DNA of 64,000 bases. Source: Methanothermobacter sp. GTDB lineage: Archaea; Methanobacteriota; Methanobacteria; Methanobacteriales; Methanothermobacteraceae. Every line of letters begins with the position of its first letter. Position 1 is the first letter of the stretch. The notes beneath the pieces are model-generated. The model did not search any database, was not told where the DNA came from, and saw only the letters and a program-made list of their open reading frames with translations. The translations under genes and the position numbers were made by a program. The stretch is from NCBI RefSeq assembly GCF_030055435.1, contig NZ_JASFYG010000007.1, positions 1-64,000 on the forward strand, read 5' to 3'. Of this stretch, positions 1 through 8,830 are shown piece after piece.

Positions 1-593
1 CCACTCTGGTTAACGTTGCGGATGTGGTGGCGGATACCTACAACCCGAACCCTGATAAGAGCGCCAATGCCACTGTAACAGTTAACCCAAGGGCAGAGCT
101 CATCATTAACAAGACAGTGGATAGAAGGGCTGTGCGTGTGGGTCAGAACGTAAGGTTCACTATAACAGTAACCAACAATGGACCCGACACAGCACTCAAC
201 ACAATGGTTACCGACAGGCTGCCAGATGCCATGAGGTACATATCCTCCAATGCCACCAGGGGTTCATATAACCCTGCAACTGGTGTCTGGATGGTAGGCG
301 ACCTCCCAGCAGGCTCAAGCGCGGTCCTTGACATGGTGGTCCAGCTCATAAGGCGCGGCACATTCGTGAACGTTGCAACCGTGAGTTCAGGTTCAAGTGG
401 GGGTAACAACACGACTGATGTGGAGATTGATGTTGAACCATCACCAGGTCCAGGTCCATCTCCGGGACCATCACCTAGACCTCAACCAGGACCGGGAACC
501 GTACCAATGAAGCCAACAGGAGCACCTCTAACTGCATTTATTGCAGGAATGCTTCTTGTGGCAGCAGGTTCAGCGATATCAAGGAGAAAATAA
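1..593 (+). CDS. DUF11-repeat surface protein, C-terminal part (5' end outside window)
   Basis: The reading frame is open from base 3, so this is the 3' end of a longer gene. What remains is the tail of one repeat, then a complete DUF11-type beta domain (from about AELIINKTV to VEIDVEP) with the usual VTNNGPDTA core, a Pro/Gly/Ser-rich stalk (PSPGPGPSPGPSPRPQPGPG), a VPMKPTGAPL motif, one hydrophobic helix and a short basic end (SRRK). This is the architecture of a large cell-surface protein anchored at its C-terminus. The VPxxxTGAP motif before the helix recurs in the surface protein at 39774-40712, which lies beside a sortase, so sortase anchoring is inferred. The ligand or role is unknown. 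Confidence 0.85.
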   Translation, partial: TLVNVADVVADTYNPNPDKSANATVTVNPRAELIINKTVDRRAVRVGQNVRFTITVTNNGPDTALNTMVTDRLPDAMRYISSNATRGSYNPATGVWMVGDLPAGSSAVLDMVVQLIRRGTFVNVATVSSGSSGGNNTTDVEIDVEPSPGPGPSPGPSPRPQPGPGTVPMKPTGAPLTAFIAGMLLVAAGSAISRRK

Positions 594-616
594 ACCCTTT
601 CCTTTTATTTTTTTAT
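594..616 (+). terminator. T-rich intergenic terminator between convergent genes
   Basis: Only 23 bases separate the stop codons of two convergent genes. The plus strand reads CCTTTCCTTTTATTTTTTTA, an oligo-T run of the kind that terminates archaeal transcription without a hairpin. The reverse strand of the same spacer is A-rich, so it probably serves mainly the DUF11 gene. Confidence 0.5.
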
Positions 617-1558
617 TCAACCTGTGATTGCTATTCTTAAGGCAGCATAGATTATGTATATAATGAGAAGCACGACTCCTTCAACTCTTCTAAGCTCCAT
701 ATCCGTCCACATGAAGTACATTACAATAACTGTCACAACTATCAAAATGGGGGCATCAAGCACAACTGAGAGGGGCTCAACAGGGATTTTCACGAATAAT
801 GATGGAACCCCTATGCCTATGAGGATATTGAATATGTTACTCCCAAGTACCGTGCCCAGTGAGAGGCTGCACATATGCTTCCTTGCAGAGTTAACAGCGA
901 CAACAAGTTCAGCAAGGCTTGTCCCGATGGCAAGGGCAAAAAGGCCGACTATCATCTCAGGAATATGGAGAACCGCGGCAATTCCAACTGCGCTGTAAAC
1001 CAGTACCCTGCAGAACACCACAAGCCCGAAGAAACTTAAAACTGCAGTTACAATGGTCTTCCAGCCAGCATCACCACCCTCTATGAGGTGGCTCGCGTAA
1101 TATTTCCTCTGCTTCTTTATAAGAATTAAAAGGTAAACACCATAGATGCTGAGGAGAACGGCACCTGTAAGAGGGCCAATGGGCCCCATGAGCATGAAAG
1201 ATGAAAGTATCAGGATGCTGAGAAGCCCGAATAATCCATCCCTCCGGATCTCATCCCTGTTTGTTGTAACAGCACAGGAGAGAATGGCAGATATCCCTAT
1301 GATACCCGCGATGTTCCATATGTTCGAACCTATCACCACACCCACACCGAGTTCAGGGCTACCTGTAAGGACAGAGATCATGGCGGACCCGAACTCAGGA
1401 AGAGATGTCCCTGCAGCTGCAACCGTAACTCCAAGTATTATCTGTGATATTCCAAGCGCCCTCCCGATATCAACGATCCTGTCCACAAAGATGTCCGCTG
1501 ATCTTATAACACCGAGCAGTGAGGCGCAGAAGATTAGTATTAGGATGATGGGTGTCAT
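617..1558 (-). CDS. Sodium/calcium exchanger family (CaCA) membrane antiporter, YrbG-like
   Basis: The 313-residue protein is hydrophobic throughout, with about ten membrane segments in two inverted halves. Each half carries the alpha-repeat signature: GTSLPEF (about residue 50) followed by GSNIWNIAGI, and GTSLAELVVAVNSA (about 212) followed by GSNIFNILIG. The acidic residues in these motifs coordinate the transported cation in this family. Length and layout match prokaryotic YrbG/NCX-type exchangers that move Na+ or H+ against Ca2+. The actual ion pair cannot be read from sequence. The gene is single, convergent with the DUF11 gene and divergent from hypD. Confidence 0.88.
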   Translation of the reverse strand: MTPIILILIFCASLLGVIRSADIFVDRIVDIGRALGISQIILGVTVAAAGTSLPEFGSAMISVLTGSPELGVGVVIGSNIWNIAGIIGISAILSCAVTTNRDEIRRDGLFGLLSILILSSFMLMGPIGPLTGAVLLSIYGVYLLILIKKQRKYYASHLIEGGDAGWKTIVTAVLSFFGLVVFCRVLVYSAVGIAAVLHIPEMIVGLFALAIGTSLAELVVAVNSARKHMCSLSLGTVLGSNIFNILIGIGVPSLFVKIPVEPLSVVLDAPILIVVTVIVMYFMWTDMELRRVEGVVLLIIYIIYAALRIAITG

Positions 1559-1595
1559 GGTTGATAATCCCCCTGCTTAATAAATCCACTGCCAG

Positions 1596-1605
1596 TTATA
1601 TATAT
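1596..1605 (+). promoter_or_regulatory. TATA box for the hypD operon
   Basis: TTATATATAT lies 44 bases upstream of the hypD ATG in the divergent spacer. An archaeal start site about 25 bases downstream would leave a short leader carrying the GGTGG ribosome site at 1639-1643. Confidence 0.55.
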
Positions 1606-1648
1606 GGATCATGATAAATAGACCTTAACTGTAATTTGGTGGTAGCCT

Positions 1649-2704
1649 ATGAAGAATCTTTCAAGGGAACTGGTTTCAAGGATACATGAAATATCACGCC
1701 CTGTTAAGATAATGCACGTCTGCGGTTCACATGAACACACTATAATGCAGCATGGAGTAAGATCACTCCTCCCCGACGAGGTTGAGGTGGTGGCCGGGCC
1801 GGGGTGCCCTGTCTGCTGCGTCCCCGCAAGAGAAATAGACGAGTGCATAGAACTTGCAAGGCAGGGCGTTACAATCACAACATTCGGTGACATGCTCCGT
1901 GTTCCTGGTTCGAAGGGGTCACTTGCAGATGCTAGGGCCGAGGGCGCCGATGTCAGGATAGTCTACGGTGTGGGAAATGCGGTGGATATAGCGAGAAAAC
2001 TTGACAGGGAGGTCGTCTTTATGGCGGCAGGCTTTGAGACCACCGCACCAACAACAGCATCGGAGATACTATCAGGCCCACCAGAGAACTTTTCAGTCCT
2101 ATCCTGCCACAGGCTGATACCCCCAGCACTCAAATTCCTCATAGAATCAGGGGAGGTTAACCTCAACGCCCTCATAGAGCCGGGCCATGTATCAACCATA
2201 ATCGGCATGAAACCCTATGAGCCCTTCTCACGGGACTACGGAATACCTCAGGTCATAGCAGGATTCAACCCCCTTGACATACTCATGGCAGTGTACATGA
2301 TACTCAGGCAGATCGAAAGGGGCGAGGCAAAGGTTGAGAATGAATATAAGAGGGCGGTGAAACCTGAGGGTAACATAAAGGCCCAGCAGGCGATGGATGA
2401 GGTTTTCCGCATAACCGAGAGGGAGTGGAGGGGATTCCCGGTCATACCTGAATCTGTATATGAGATCAGGGATGAATTTTCAGAGTTCAATGCAAGGGAA
2501 AAATTCGATATTGACGTCGCTGATGCCGTTGAGGTGCCCACTGGCTGCATATGCGGCGCAATACTGAGGGGTGTTGCAAGGCCAGAGGAATGCTCACTCT
2601 TTAAGACCCAGTGCACGCCCACAAACCCTGTTGGGGCCTGTATGGTTTCAAGGGAGGGGACCTGCAACATAGCCTACCGCTACAGTTCATTCAGGGTGCA
2701 GTGA
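1649..2704 (+). CDS. hypD: Hydrogenase maturation factor HypD
   Basis: HypD is the iron-sulfur scaffold that, with HypC, assembles the Fe(CN)2CO centre of [NiFe] hydrogenases in the cytoplasm. The 351-residue length is typical. Signatures are clear: MHVCGSHEHTIMQHGVRSLL near residue 25, GPGCPVCCVP near residue 52 and, at the C-terminus, the cysteine set GCICGAILRGVARPEECSLF, with further Cys residues that hold the [4Fe-4S] cluster. A methanogen needs it for its F420-reducing, Mvh and Eha/Ehb hydrogenases. No other hyp gene is adjacent. The stop codon overlaps the next start (TGATG), so translational coupling is likely. Confidence 0.96.
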   Translation: MKNLSRELVSRIHEISRPVKIMHVCGSHEHTIMQHGVRSLLPDEVEVVAGPGCPVCCVPAREIDECIELARQGVTITTFGDMLRVPGSKGSLADARAEGADVRIVYGVGNAVDIARKLDREVVFMAAGFETTAPTTASEILSGPPENFSVLSCHRLIPPALKFLIESGEVNLNALIEPGHVSTIIGMKPYEPFSRDYGIPQVIAGFNPLDILMAVYMILRQIERGEAKVENEYKRAVKPEGNIKAQQAMDEVFRITEREWRGFPVIPESVYEIRDEFSEFNAREKFDIDVADAVEVPTGCICGAILRGVARPEECSLFKTQCTPTNPVGACMVSREGTCNIAYRYSSFRVQ

Positions 2705-3381
2705 TGAGGGCCATTGCGGTTGACATAGATGGTACAATAACCGACAGCACCAGAAAACTGTGCATCAGCGCTCTCAGGGCCCTCAGGGGTGCTGAAAGAA
2801 AAGGAATCCCTGTCATAATCGTGACAGGGAATGTCCTGTGCTTTGCAATGGCGACATCTGTCCTTATAGGGACAAGTGGTGGTATTGTGGCTGAAAATGG
2901 CGGCGTGATATACTCTAATGGGGATATAAGGGTTCTGGGTGATATCGAAAAGGCAGAAACCGCCTACAATCACCTTAGAAAAATTTACCCTGCCACGAAG
3001 GTCCAGTTCTCTGATCTCAGGTTATCTGAGGTGGCAATCACCAGGGAAATGCCTGTTCAGGTCATCAGGGAGGCCCTTAAGGGATTTGATGTTGAGGTCT
3101 ATGACACGGGCTTTGCAATACACCTTACAGACCCCCGGGTAGATAAGGGCTCTTCCCTGAAGCTTGTGGCAGAGAAAATGGGGATTAAAATGTCTGATGT
3201 CATGGCAATAGGGGACAGTGAGAACGATATTGAATTCCTTGAAAAGGCGGGCCTCAGCGTGGCCGTTGCCAATGCAGCCCCCGAGCTCAGGGAAATGGCA
3301 GATTATGTCACCGCAGGAAAATATGGTGATGGAGTTAGGGAGGCCATCGATAAATTTGTCGGGGTGGATACCGATGTTTGA
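2704..3381 (+). CDS. pgp: Phosphoglycolate phosphatase, archaeal HAD superfamily
   Basis: This is a HAD-family hydrolase that removes phosphate from 2-phosphoglycolate in the archaeal TA0175-like group. The nucleophile motif DIDGTITDS is at residue 6, and the Mg-binding motif GDSENDIEFL lies near residue 175. The C2-type cap between them has the compact size of this family (225 residues in all). I chose the ATG at 2704, not an upstream codon, because it starts directly before the HAD motif and overlaps the hypD stop as TGATG. Substrate preference is inferred from family; a sugar-phosphate or other small phosphatase is the alternative. Confidence 0.85.
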   Translation: MRAIAVDIDGTITDSTRKLCISALRALRGAERKGIPVIIVTGNVLCFAMATSVLIGTSGGIVAENGGVIYSNGDIRVLGDIEKAETAYNHLRKIYPATKVQFSDLRLSEVAITREMPVQVIREALKGFDVEVYDTGFAIHLTDPRVDKGSSLKLVAEKMGIKMSDVMAIGDSENDIEFLEKAGLSVAVANAAPELREMADYVTAGKYGDGVREAIDKFVGVDTDV

Positions 3382-4666
3382 TTTCGCTGAAAAGGCCATC
3401 AAGTTGGCCTTAAGGAACTCTGAGATGGCTGAAGTCTACATTGAAAGGGAACATACAGTTGAGGTGCAGGTTCAGAGGGACCTCATAGACTTTGGTAAGA
3501 TAGAATCCATGACAGGTATCGGTATAAGGGTACTTAAGGGAGGTAGGATGGGCTTTGCATACACCTCAGATCCATCGAATCTCCATAGAGCCGTTAAAAT
3601 AGCCACAGAGAATCTCAAGCTTGCCGATCCAGATGAAAATTTTGGATTCTCAGAGCCGGCCACCTACCCCACAGTGAAGGGGATCTTTGACACATCATTC
3701 CTGGAACTGGAAGTTGGGGAATCTGCCAGCATCGCAGAGGTCATGGTTGATAAAACACTTGATGAGGGTTGCAGACCAACAAGTGGCGGGTTTTCAGCAT
3801 CCATGGTTGAAACATTCATCCTGAACTCGGAGGGTGTTGAGGCTTCATCAAGGTCAACGGGATTCTCAGCATACATATCGGTGAATGCAGAGAAAAATGG
3901 GTCCAGGACAACGGCATATGAGTCTGATTCATCATGTATCATGGACATAGACCCTGAATGGATAGCTGGAAGGGCATGCCGGATAGCGAGGGATTCCCTT
4001 GGCGGTGAAAATGTTGAGAGCGGAAGGATGTCAGCTGTACTGGATTACCATGCAGCCGCAGGGTTGCTTGGCACATTTGCCGCGGCATTCAGTGCAGATA
4101 ACGTTCAGAGGGGGAGATCCGTCCTGGCTGATAGGATCGGCACTGAAATAACATCCCCTGACCTCAGCATATACGATGATGGTACACTGAGGGGAGGCCT
4201 TGGCTCATCACCCTTTGATGGGGAGGGCACACCATCCCAGAGAACACTCCTTGTTGCTGATGGAGTCCTTGAGGGCTACATACACAGCATCTACACTGCA
4301 TCCAAGGGTTCATGTGAGAGCACAGGTAACGGGCTGCGAGGCTACTCTGACATACCCATGGTTTCAACCACAAACTTCATCCTTGAATTTGGGGATGAGG
4401 TTTCACTTGATGATTTTAGCGGGATATATGTGACTGATGTGCTGGGTGCCCACACAGCAAACCCCATCTCAGGTGACTTCTCGGTTGAGGCCAACAACGC
4501 CTTCCTAGTGGAGGGTGGCGAATTCACGCCTGTGAAGAAGGCGATGCTCTCTGGTAACATATTTGAGCTCATGAATAACGTCTCATCCACAGACCTTGAG
4601 AGAAGGCAGATTGGAGACTTTGTAACGGCACCCCTCATTGTTGAGGGAATCCATGTAACAGGTTAA
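3374..4666 (+). CDS. TldE/PmbA-like protein of the TldD/TldE protease family
   Basis: Starting at the ATG at 3374 (MFDFAEKAIKLALRNSEMAE), which overlaps the phosphatase by eight bases, gives 430 residues, the usual size. The three-part layout is that of TldD/PmbA: an N-terminal domain with EVYIEREHTVEVQVQRDLID, a middle region with FILNSEGVEAS, and a C-terminal barrel with LVVADG- and TGAHTANP-like segments. I see no HExxxH zinc motif, so this is the non-catalytic TldE-like subunit. TldD/TldE heterodimers degrade unfolded peptides or mature modified peptides elsewhere. No TldD partner is present in the window. Confidence 0.85.
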   Translation: MFDFAEKAIKLALRNSEMAEVYIEREHTVEVQVQRDLIDFGKIESMTGIGIRVLKGGRMGFAYTSDPSNLHRAVKIATENLKLADPDENFGFSEPATYPTVKGIFDTSFLELEVGESASIAEVMVDKTLDEGCRPTSGGFSASMVETFILNSEGVEASSRSTGFSAYISVNAEKNGSRTTAYESDSSCIMDIDPEWIAGRACRIARDSLGGENVESGRMSAVLDYHAAAGLLGTFAAAFSADNVQRGRSVLADRIGTEITSPDLSIYDDGTLRGGLGSSPFDGEGTPSQRTLLVADGVLEGYIHSIYTASKGSCESTGNGLRGYSDIPMVSTTNFILEFGDEVSLDDFSGIYVTDVLGAHTANPISGDFSVEANNAFLVEGGEFTPVKKAMLSGNIFELMNNVSSTDLERRQIGDFVTAPLIVEGIHVTG

Positions 4667-4667
4667 A

Positions 4668-5660
4668 ATGTCACTGAAAGATGCTCTTGGCCACTACCTT
4701 GATGTGAGGGATGGAAGGAAGGATGCAAGATTTCTTGAGGCAAAGGTCATTCCAGCATCCTTCAGCAGGGAGTCAGATACCAGTGAACTCTGGCGGGAAC
4801 ATGAAAGAATAGAGCAGGGCTTTGAGTGTTCAGGGGAGTGCAGAGGATCATTCCTTGATCTGAAAATTGAAATTGCAGAGAGGATTTTCAGGAAATGTTC
4901 ACTGTGCCACTGGAGATGCTGTGTTGATCGTAAATTGAACCCTGGAAGATGCGGTGTTACATCACCCCGGGTTGCATCGGAGTTCCTGCACTACGGCGAA
5001 GAGGCACCGCTGGTGCCCAGTCACACCATCTTCTTCTCGGGTTGCACAATGAACTGTGTCTTCTGCCAGAACTGGGACATATCACAGAACCCGTCTGTGG
5101 GTGTCAGCATCCCTGAGGATAGACTTGCGGCCCTCATAGAGGAGCGGAGGCGGATGGGCTCAGCCAACGTCAACTTCGTCGGGGGAGACCCGACCCCCGC
5201 ACTACCCTACATTCTACGTGTCCTCCGGCGGATATCCATCAGTGTACCTGTGGTATGGAACAGCAACATGTACCTCTCACAGGAATCCATGAGGCTACTG
5301 AAAGGTATCGTGGACCTCTACCTCACCGACTTCAAATTTGGCAACAGTGACTGCGCATTGAAACTTGCCGGCGTAAGGAACTACTTTGAGGTTGTATCAG
5401 AGAACCACCTCAGAATAAGGGGTGAAGATATGATAATAAGGCACCTGTTGATTCCAGGGCACCTTGAGTGCTGCACAAAACCCATCATATCATGGGTCGC
5501 AGATAACCTTGGAAAGGACACCGTAATGAACATCATGGGCCAGTACAGACCCCTCTACAGGGCATCACGGTACCCTGAACTGAACCGTTACCCATCCAGG
5601 TATGAACTTGAAGAGGCGAGGCGATGGGCTCTGAGGGAGGGTGTTGAAAATCTTATCTGA
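4668..5660 (+). CDS. Radical SAM protein, PflX/PflA-like (COG1313 type)
   Basis: The 330-residue protein has the radical-SAM cluster motif CTMNCVFCQNW (CX3CX2C) near residue 125, preceded by a second cysteine group, CSLCHWRCCVDRKLNPGRC, at about 79-97. That pairing is typical of the PflX branch of pyruvate-formate-lyase-activating-enzyme relatives. GGDPTPALPYI matches the SAM-binding GGxxP element. The true substrate of PflX proteins is not known, and no glycyl radical enzyme is next to it. It starts two bases after the TldE-like gene, so the two are co-transcribed; a peptide- or protein-modifying pair is possible but is inference. Confidence 0.85.
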   Translation: MSLKDALGHYLDVRDGRKDARFLEAKVIPASFSRESDTSELWREHERIEQGFECSGECRGSFLDLKIEIAERIFRKCSLCHWRCCVDRKLNPGRCGVTSPRVASEFLHYGEEAPLVPSHTIFFSGCTMNCVFCQNWDISQNPSVGVSIPEDRLAALIEERRRMGSANVNFVGGDPTPALPYILRVLRRISISVPVVWNSNMYLSQESMRLLKGIVDLYLTDFKFGNSDCALKLAGVRNYFEVVSENHLRIRGEDMIIRHLLIPGHLECCTKPIISWVADNLGKDTVMNIMGQYRPLYRASRYPELNRYPSRYELEEARRWALREGVENLI

Positions 5661-5681
5661 GGACAAGTTGAGGTGAGCCAT

Positions 5682-6191
5682 GTGAAAATTTTAATAACAG
5701 GAAGACCTGGAAGTGGGAAAAGCACCCTTATTGAGAGAATAAAGGACCACCTGAAACTTAAAGGTCTTTCTACGGGGGGTATATTCACCCCGGAGGTGAG
5801 GGAGGGCTCATCAAGGGTTGGCTTTGAGGTTGTTGATATAAAATCAGGTAGGAGGGGTCTTCTTGCCTCAGTGAATAGCAGGGGGCCGCGGGTTGGAAGG
5901 TACGGTGTGAATGTTGATGTTATTGATGAAATCGCTGTTCCAGCGATAATGAGTGCTCTGGAAGAGGATGACTGTGTCCTGATAGATGAGATAGCGCCAA
6001 TGGAACTTAAGAGTGAGAGGTTCAGGAGGGCTGTGGAGGAAGCGCTGGATTCAGAAGTTCCTGTGGTTGCAGCGGTCCACAGAAAACTTGTTCAAAGTAT
6101 AAGAAAGAGGGGTGACATAAGAGTATTTGTTGTGGATCCTGAAAGTCGTGATCATGTTTATCGGAGGATCATTGATTTACTGGGTGATTGA
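5682..6191 (+). CDS. THEP1-type nucleoside-triphosphatase
   Basis: This small P-loop NTPase has Walker [10 protein letters not shown] at residues 7-15 and a Walker B-like segment [13 protein letters not shown] near residue 95, the arrangement of the THEP1/NTPCR family, which hydrolyses ATP and GTP. Two GTG codons are possible starts. I chose 5682 (169 residues) because GAGGTGA at 5670-5676 lies five bases upstream of it but overlaps the alternative at 5673. It ends over the start of the SepCysS gene. The cellular role of the family is not established. Confidence 0.82.
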   Translation: MKILITGRPGSGKSTLIERIKDHLKLKGLSTGGIFTPEVREGSSRVGFEVVDIKSGRRGLLASVNSRGPRVGRYGVNVDVIDEIAVPAIMSALEEDDCVLIDEIAPMELKSERFRRAVEEALDSEVPVVAAVHRKLVQSIRKRGDIRVFVVDPESRDHVYRRIIDLLGD

Positions 6192-6193
6192 TT

Positions 6194-7330
6194 ATGGAAT
6201 GCGCTGATTATGGTATTACAAGGTCACTTGAGAGGGACAATCTCAACCTTAACCCCCTCCAGAGGGGTGGTGTTTTACCTGCAGCCGCCAGGAGGGCCCT
6301 CTATGAATTTGGGGATGGCTACAGTGTCTGTGATTACTGCGATGGAAGACTGGACCAGGTTACAAGGCCGGCTGTGAACAGCTTCCTGGATGACCTCGCA
6401 GATTTCATAGACGCAGATGCTGTCAGGACGGTTCATGGGGCAAGGGAGGGTAAATTTACAGTTATGCATGCCCTCTGCGAGGCTGGTGACACCATCGTTG
6501 CGGATGGAAACGCACACTACACCACCCACCTCGCTGCAGAGAGAAACAACCTTGAGATTGTTGAGGTCCCATCAACGGGATACCCTGACTATGAGATAAA
6601 ACCTGAGGCCTACAGGGAGGTCCTTGAGGAGGTCGCTGACAGGGTTGATGTTAAACTTGCAGTTCTAACACATGTGGATGGTAATTACGGTAACCTCACC
6701 GAAGCAGAGGAGGTAGCCAAGATATGCAGAAATATGGGTGTCCCCCTCCTCCTGAACTGCGCCTATTCCATGGGTCGTCTCCCTGTTAAACTCGGAGAAA
6801 TCGGAGCGGACTTTGTCGTTGGAAGCGGGCACAAGAGCATGGCGGCCTCTGGACCGATAGGTGTTCTTGGGATGAGGTCTGAATGGGAGGACATCATCCT
6901 CAGAAGGTCAGTGAGGCATGAGAAGAAGGAGATTGAGATGCTGGGCTGCACATCACGTGGAGCACCACTTGCCACCCTCATGGCTTCCCTTCCACACGTT
7001 GTGGAGAGGGTTTCCCGGTGGGATGATGAGATTAAAAAAACCCGGAGATTTGTCTCTGAACTTGAGGAGATGGGAGGTATAAGGCAGATTGGTAAGAGAC
7101 CCAAGGAACACGACCTTGTGAGGTTTGAAACCCCTGTATTCCATGATATTGCGTCTTCACATCCCAGGAAGGGTTTCTTCCTCTACGAGGAACTTAAGAA
7201 GAGGAGGATTGTTGGTATAAGAAGGGGTCAGACCAAGTGGTTCAAGTGCAGTGTTTATGGGATGACCGACGGACAGGTTCAGTATGTCATTGACTCCTTC
7301 AGGGAGATCATCGAGAAAAACAGGAATTGA
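6194..7330 (+). CDS. pscS: O-phosphoseryl-tRNA:Cys-tRNA synthase (SepCysS)
   Basis: SepCysS is a PLP enzyme that converts Sep-tRNA(Cys), made by SepRS, into Cys-tRNA(Cys). It is the route to cysteine in methanogens that lack a normal CysRS. The PLP lysine is in [12 protein letters not shown] (about residue 214) and NAHYTTH (about 108) supplies the His-Tyr pair of the cofactor pocket. The CDYC pair at about 46-49 and the Cys in LGCTSRG correspond to the three conserved cysteines used for sulfur transfer. The ATG at 6194 gives 378 residues; a TTG two codons upstream overlaps the THEP1 stop. It ends the hypD operon. Confidence 0.95.
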   Translation: MECADYGITRSLERDNLNLNPLQRGGVLPAAARRALYEFGDGYSVCDYCDGRLDQVTRPAVNSFLDDLADFIDADAVRTVHGAREGKFTVMHALCEAGDTIVADGNAHYTTHLAAERNNLEIVEVPSTGYPDYEIKPEAYREVLEEVADRVDVKLAVLTHVDGNYGNLTEAEEVAKICRNMGVPLLLNCAYSMGRLPVKLGEIGADFVVGSGHKSMAASGPIGVLGMRSEWEDIILRRSVRHEKKEIEMLGCTSRGAPLATLMASLPHVVERVSRWDDEIKKTRRFVSELEEMGGIRQIGKRPKEHDLVRFETPVFHDIASSHPRKGFFLYEELKKRRIVGIRRGQTKWFKCSVYGMTDGQVQYVIDSFREIIEKNRN

Positions 7331-7411
7331 ATTTTTGTCATGGAAATGCAATTAAATCATGAACCACATTTTACTTAAGAAAAACAGAAATTAAATCAAA
7401 CAGGAATTCTT

Positions 7412-7819
7412 TCATAGTATAACAGGGAACTGTATTTCCCTTACCTTTTTATGGCATATCTCCCGCGGAGCCCCTATTATGTCAATTCCGTTTTCCTCTG
7501 TGTAAGCTATGAGCTCCTCATAGGCTTCATTTCTATTTTCAGAATATTCTTTAAATATTACGGTGTGTTCGGGGATCGTAACAATTTTGATATCACCGGA
7601 GCCCTCTGATTCGCCCTTTACAGGTATTCCCACATCATATCGGCCATCATCCTTAAGGGGGCTTGTGTAGAATATCACCAGGGGGTCACCTGCTATTTCA
7701 AGGTTCTCTGATGAGATGAATTCCCTTACCTCTTCAATGAGTTCACCTGTTTTGCTTAAGGATCCGCTGAAGGTTATAAGCGCCAGTTTCTCGTCACTTA
7801 ATGTCTTTTTTCCTATCAT
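7412..7819 (-). CDS. GyrI-like effector-binding domain protein
   Basis: This is a stand-alone 135-residue domain. The segment PLVIFYTSPLKDDGRYDVGI is typical of GyrI/SOUL-like small-molecule-binding folds, in which P-x-x-x-Y-Y precedes a strand reading D-x-x-V-P. HTVIFKEYSENRNEAYEEL matches the following helix. There is no DNA-binding part, so it is a ligand-binding protein rather than a complete regulator; the ligand is unknown. It lies 18 bases downstream of the universal stress protein in the same orientation and is probably its operon partner. Confidence 0.65.
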   Translation of the reverse strand: MIGKKTLSDEKLALITFSGSLSKTGELIEEVREFISSENLEIAGDPLVIFYTSPLKDDGRYDVGIPVKGESEGSGDIKIVTIPEHTVIFKEYSENRNEAYEELIAYTEENGIDIIGAPREICHKKVREIQFPVIL

Positions 7820-7837
7820 TAAATCACCTTCACGTAT

Positions 7838-8284
7838 TCAGCCAACGACCAGTATTGGAGTTTCTGCAGATTTCAGAATCTTTCGTGTTATGCTTCCGGA
7901 TATTATACGGTCGAGGCCGTGTTTACCTGAGCTGCCCATAACGACTAGGTCAACATCCTCATCCTCCATTGTTTCAAGGATAACTTCTGCAGGGTTGCCC
8001 TCAAGTATCCGGGTATCGAGTTTGCACTCCTTCATTCTACCATTTTCCTGCATTGATGAAAATTCGTCCTTGAGGATGGATATTGCCTTTTCTGACTGTT
8101 TTCTGAGTATCCTTTCAATGCGCCTGCTGATATCCTCATGCCAGACCTTCCTGTAGGATGTGTCAACTACACTTATCCCGAGGATATCTGCACTGCTCAT
8201 CTCTGCAATTCTGAATGCGTGTTCTGTTGCCTTCCTGGCGTCATCTGAGCCATCTGTGGGTATCAGTATTCTGCGGTACACCAT
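7838..8284 (-). CDS. Universal stress protein, UspA family
   Basis: The 148-residue protein has the full Usp fold: RILIPTDGSDDARKATEHAF at the N-terminus and the ATP-binding signature GSSGKHGLDRIISGSITRKI (G-x2-G-x9-G-S) at the C-terminus, ending PILVVG. It is therefore of the ATP-binding class. Its ATG overlaps the TGA of the upstream NYN gene (TGATG), with GGTG just before it, so the two are translationally coupled. The role is presumably in stress or energy-state response; the target is unknown. Confidence 0.93.
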   Translation of the reverse strand: MVYRRILIPTDGSDDARKATEHAFRIAEMSSADILGISVVDTSYRKVWHEDISRRIERILRKQSEKAISILKDEFSSMQENGRMKECKLDTRILEGNPAEVILETMEDEDVDLVVMGSSGKHGLDRIISGSITRKILKSAETPILVVG

Positions 8285-8754
8285 CAGACACCTTCACTTA
8301 TTAGTTTTATGGAGTTATCTGCCGAGTTCTGGAGTGCTATGCTGAACCCTGGCTCTGCACCTATAACAAGGGTTTCCTTTCCCTTCTCCTTTGCTATGTT
8401 TATTAGCGGGAGGAAATCTGCATTTCTTGTCATCAGTGCAACCACATCAATGTGGGGGTTGTGTATGAGTTCAAAGGCCTCCACTGCAAGCTGGACATCC
8501 ACGTCCCCTGCGACTATCGTGGGTGAGAATCCCTGGTTTACAACTGCCTCGATGAGTTTATCTGAGGCGTACTGGTTGAGGAGGACCTTACCTACCCTGA
8601 GGTTTCCCCTGTCAAGCAGGAGGCTCTTAACAAAGTCAAGGTCTGAGCAGAATTCCTTTCTGAGCATGTTTGGGCCATCCACGAGGAGCCCAAGATTCTT
8701 TTTATCTTTCTGGCTGTTATCTATTATCACGAAGTTAACATCATCCATATTCAT
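8284..8754 (-). CDS. NYN-domain protein, TIGR00288-like (predicted RNase fold)
   Basis: The protein has the NYN/LabA PIN-like core: [13 protein letters not shown] near the start (first acidic residue), [10 protein letters not shown] in the middle, and [20 protein letters not shown] followed by GKETLVIG, which supply the remaining acidic residues. Such proteins are predicted metal-dependent RNases. I chose the ATG at 8754 because GAGG lies upstream at the right distance; a GTG at 8766 is the alternative. It matches methanogen proteins known only as TIGR00288. Co-transcription with UspA suggests RNA turnover under stress, which is inference. Confidence 0.78.
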   Translation of the reverse strand: MNMDDVNFVIIDNSQKDKKNLGLLVDGPNMLRKEFCSDLDFVKSLLLDRGNLRVGKVLLNQYASDKLIEAVVNQGFSPTIVAGDVDVQLAVEAFELIHNPHIDVVALMTRNADFLPLINIAKEKGKETLVIGAEPGFSIALQNSADNSIKLISEGV

Positions 8755-8830
8755 TCTTTTCCTCACATCGTTACTTTAACTACAGATTGTATCTAAAACC
8801 TTATATAGTTATTTATGGTGCGGCTGCTAT

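Noticed and set aside
7313-7396. Imperfect 20-bp repeat at the 3' end of SepCysS
   Set aside because: Three mismatches in A-rich sequence; kept only as a weak case in the repeat finding, not as a feature.
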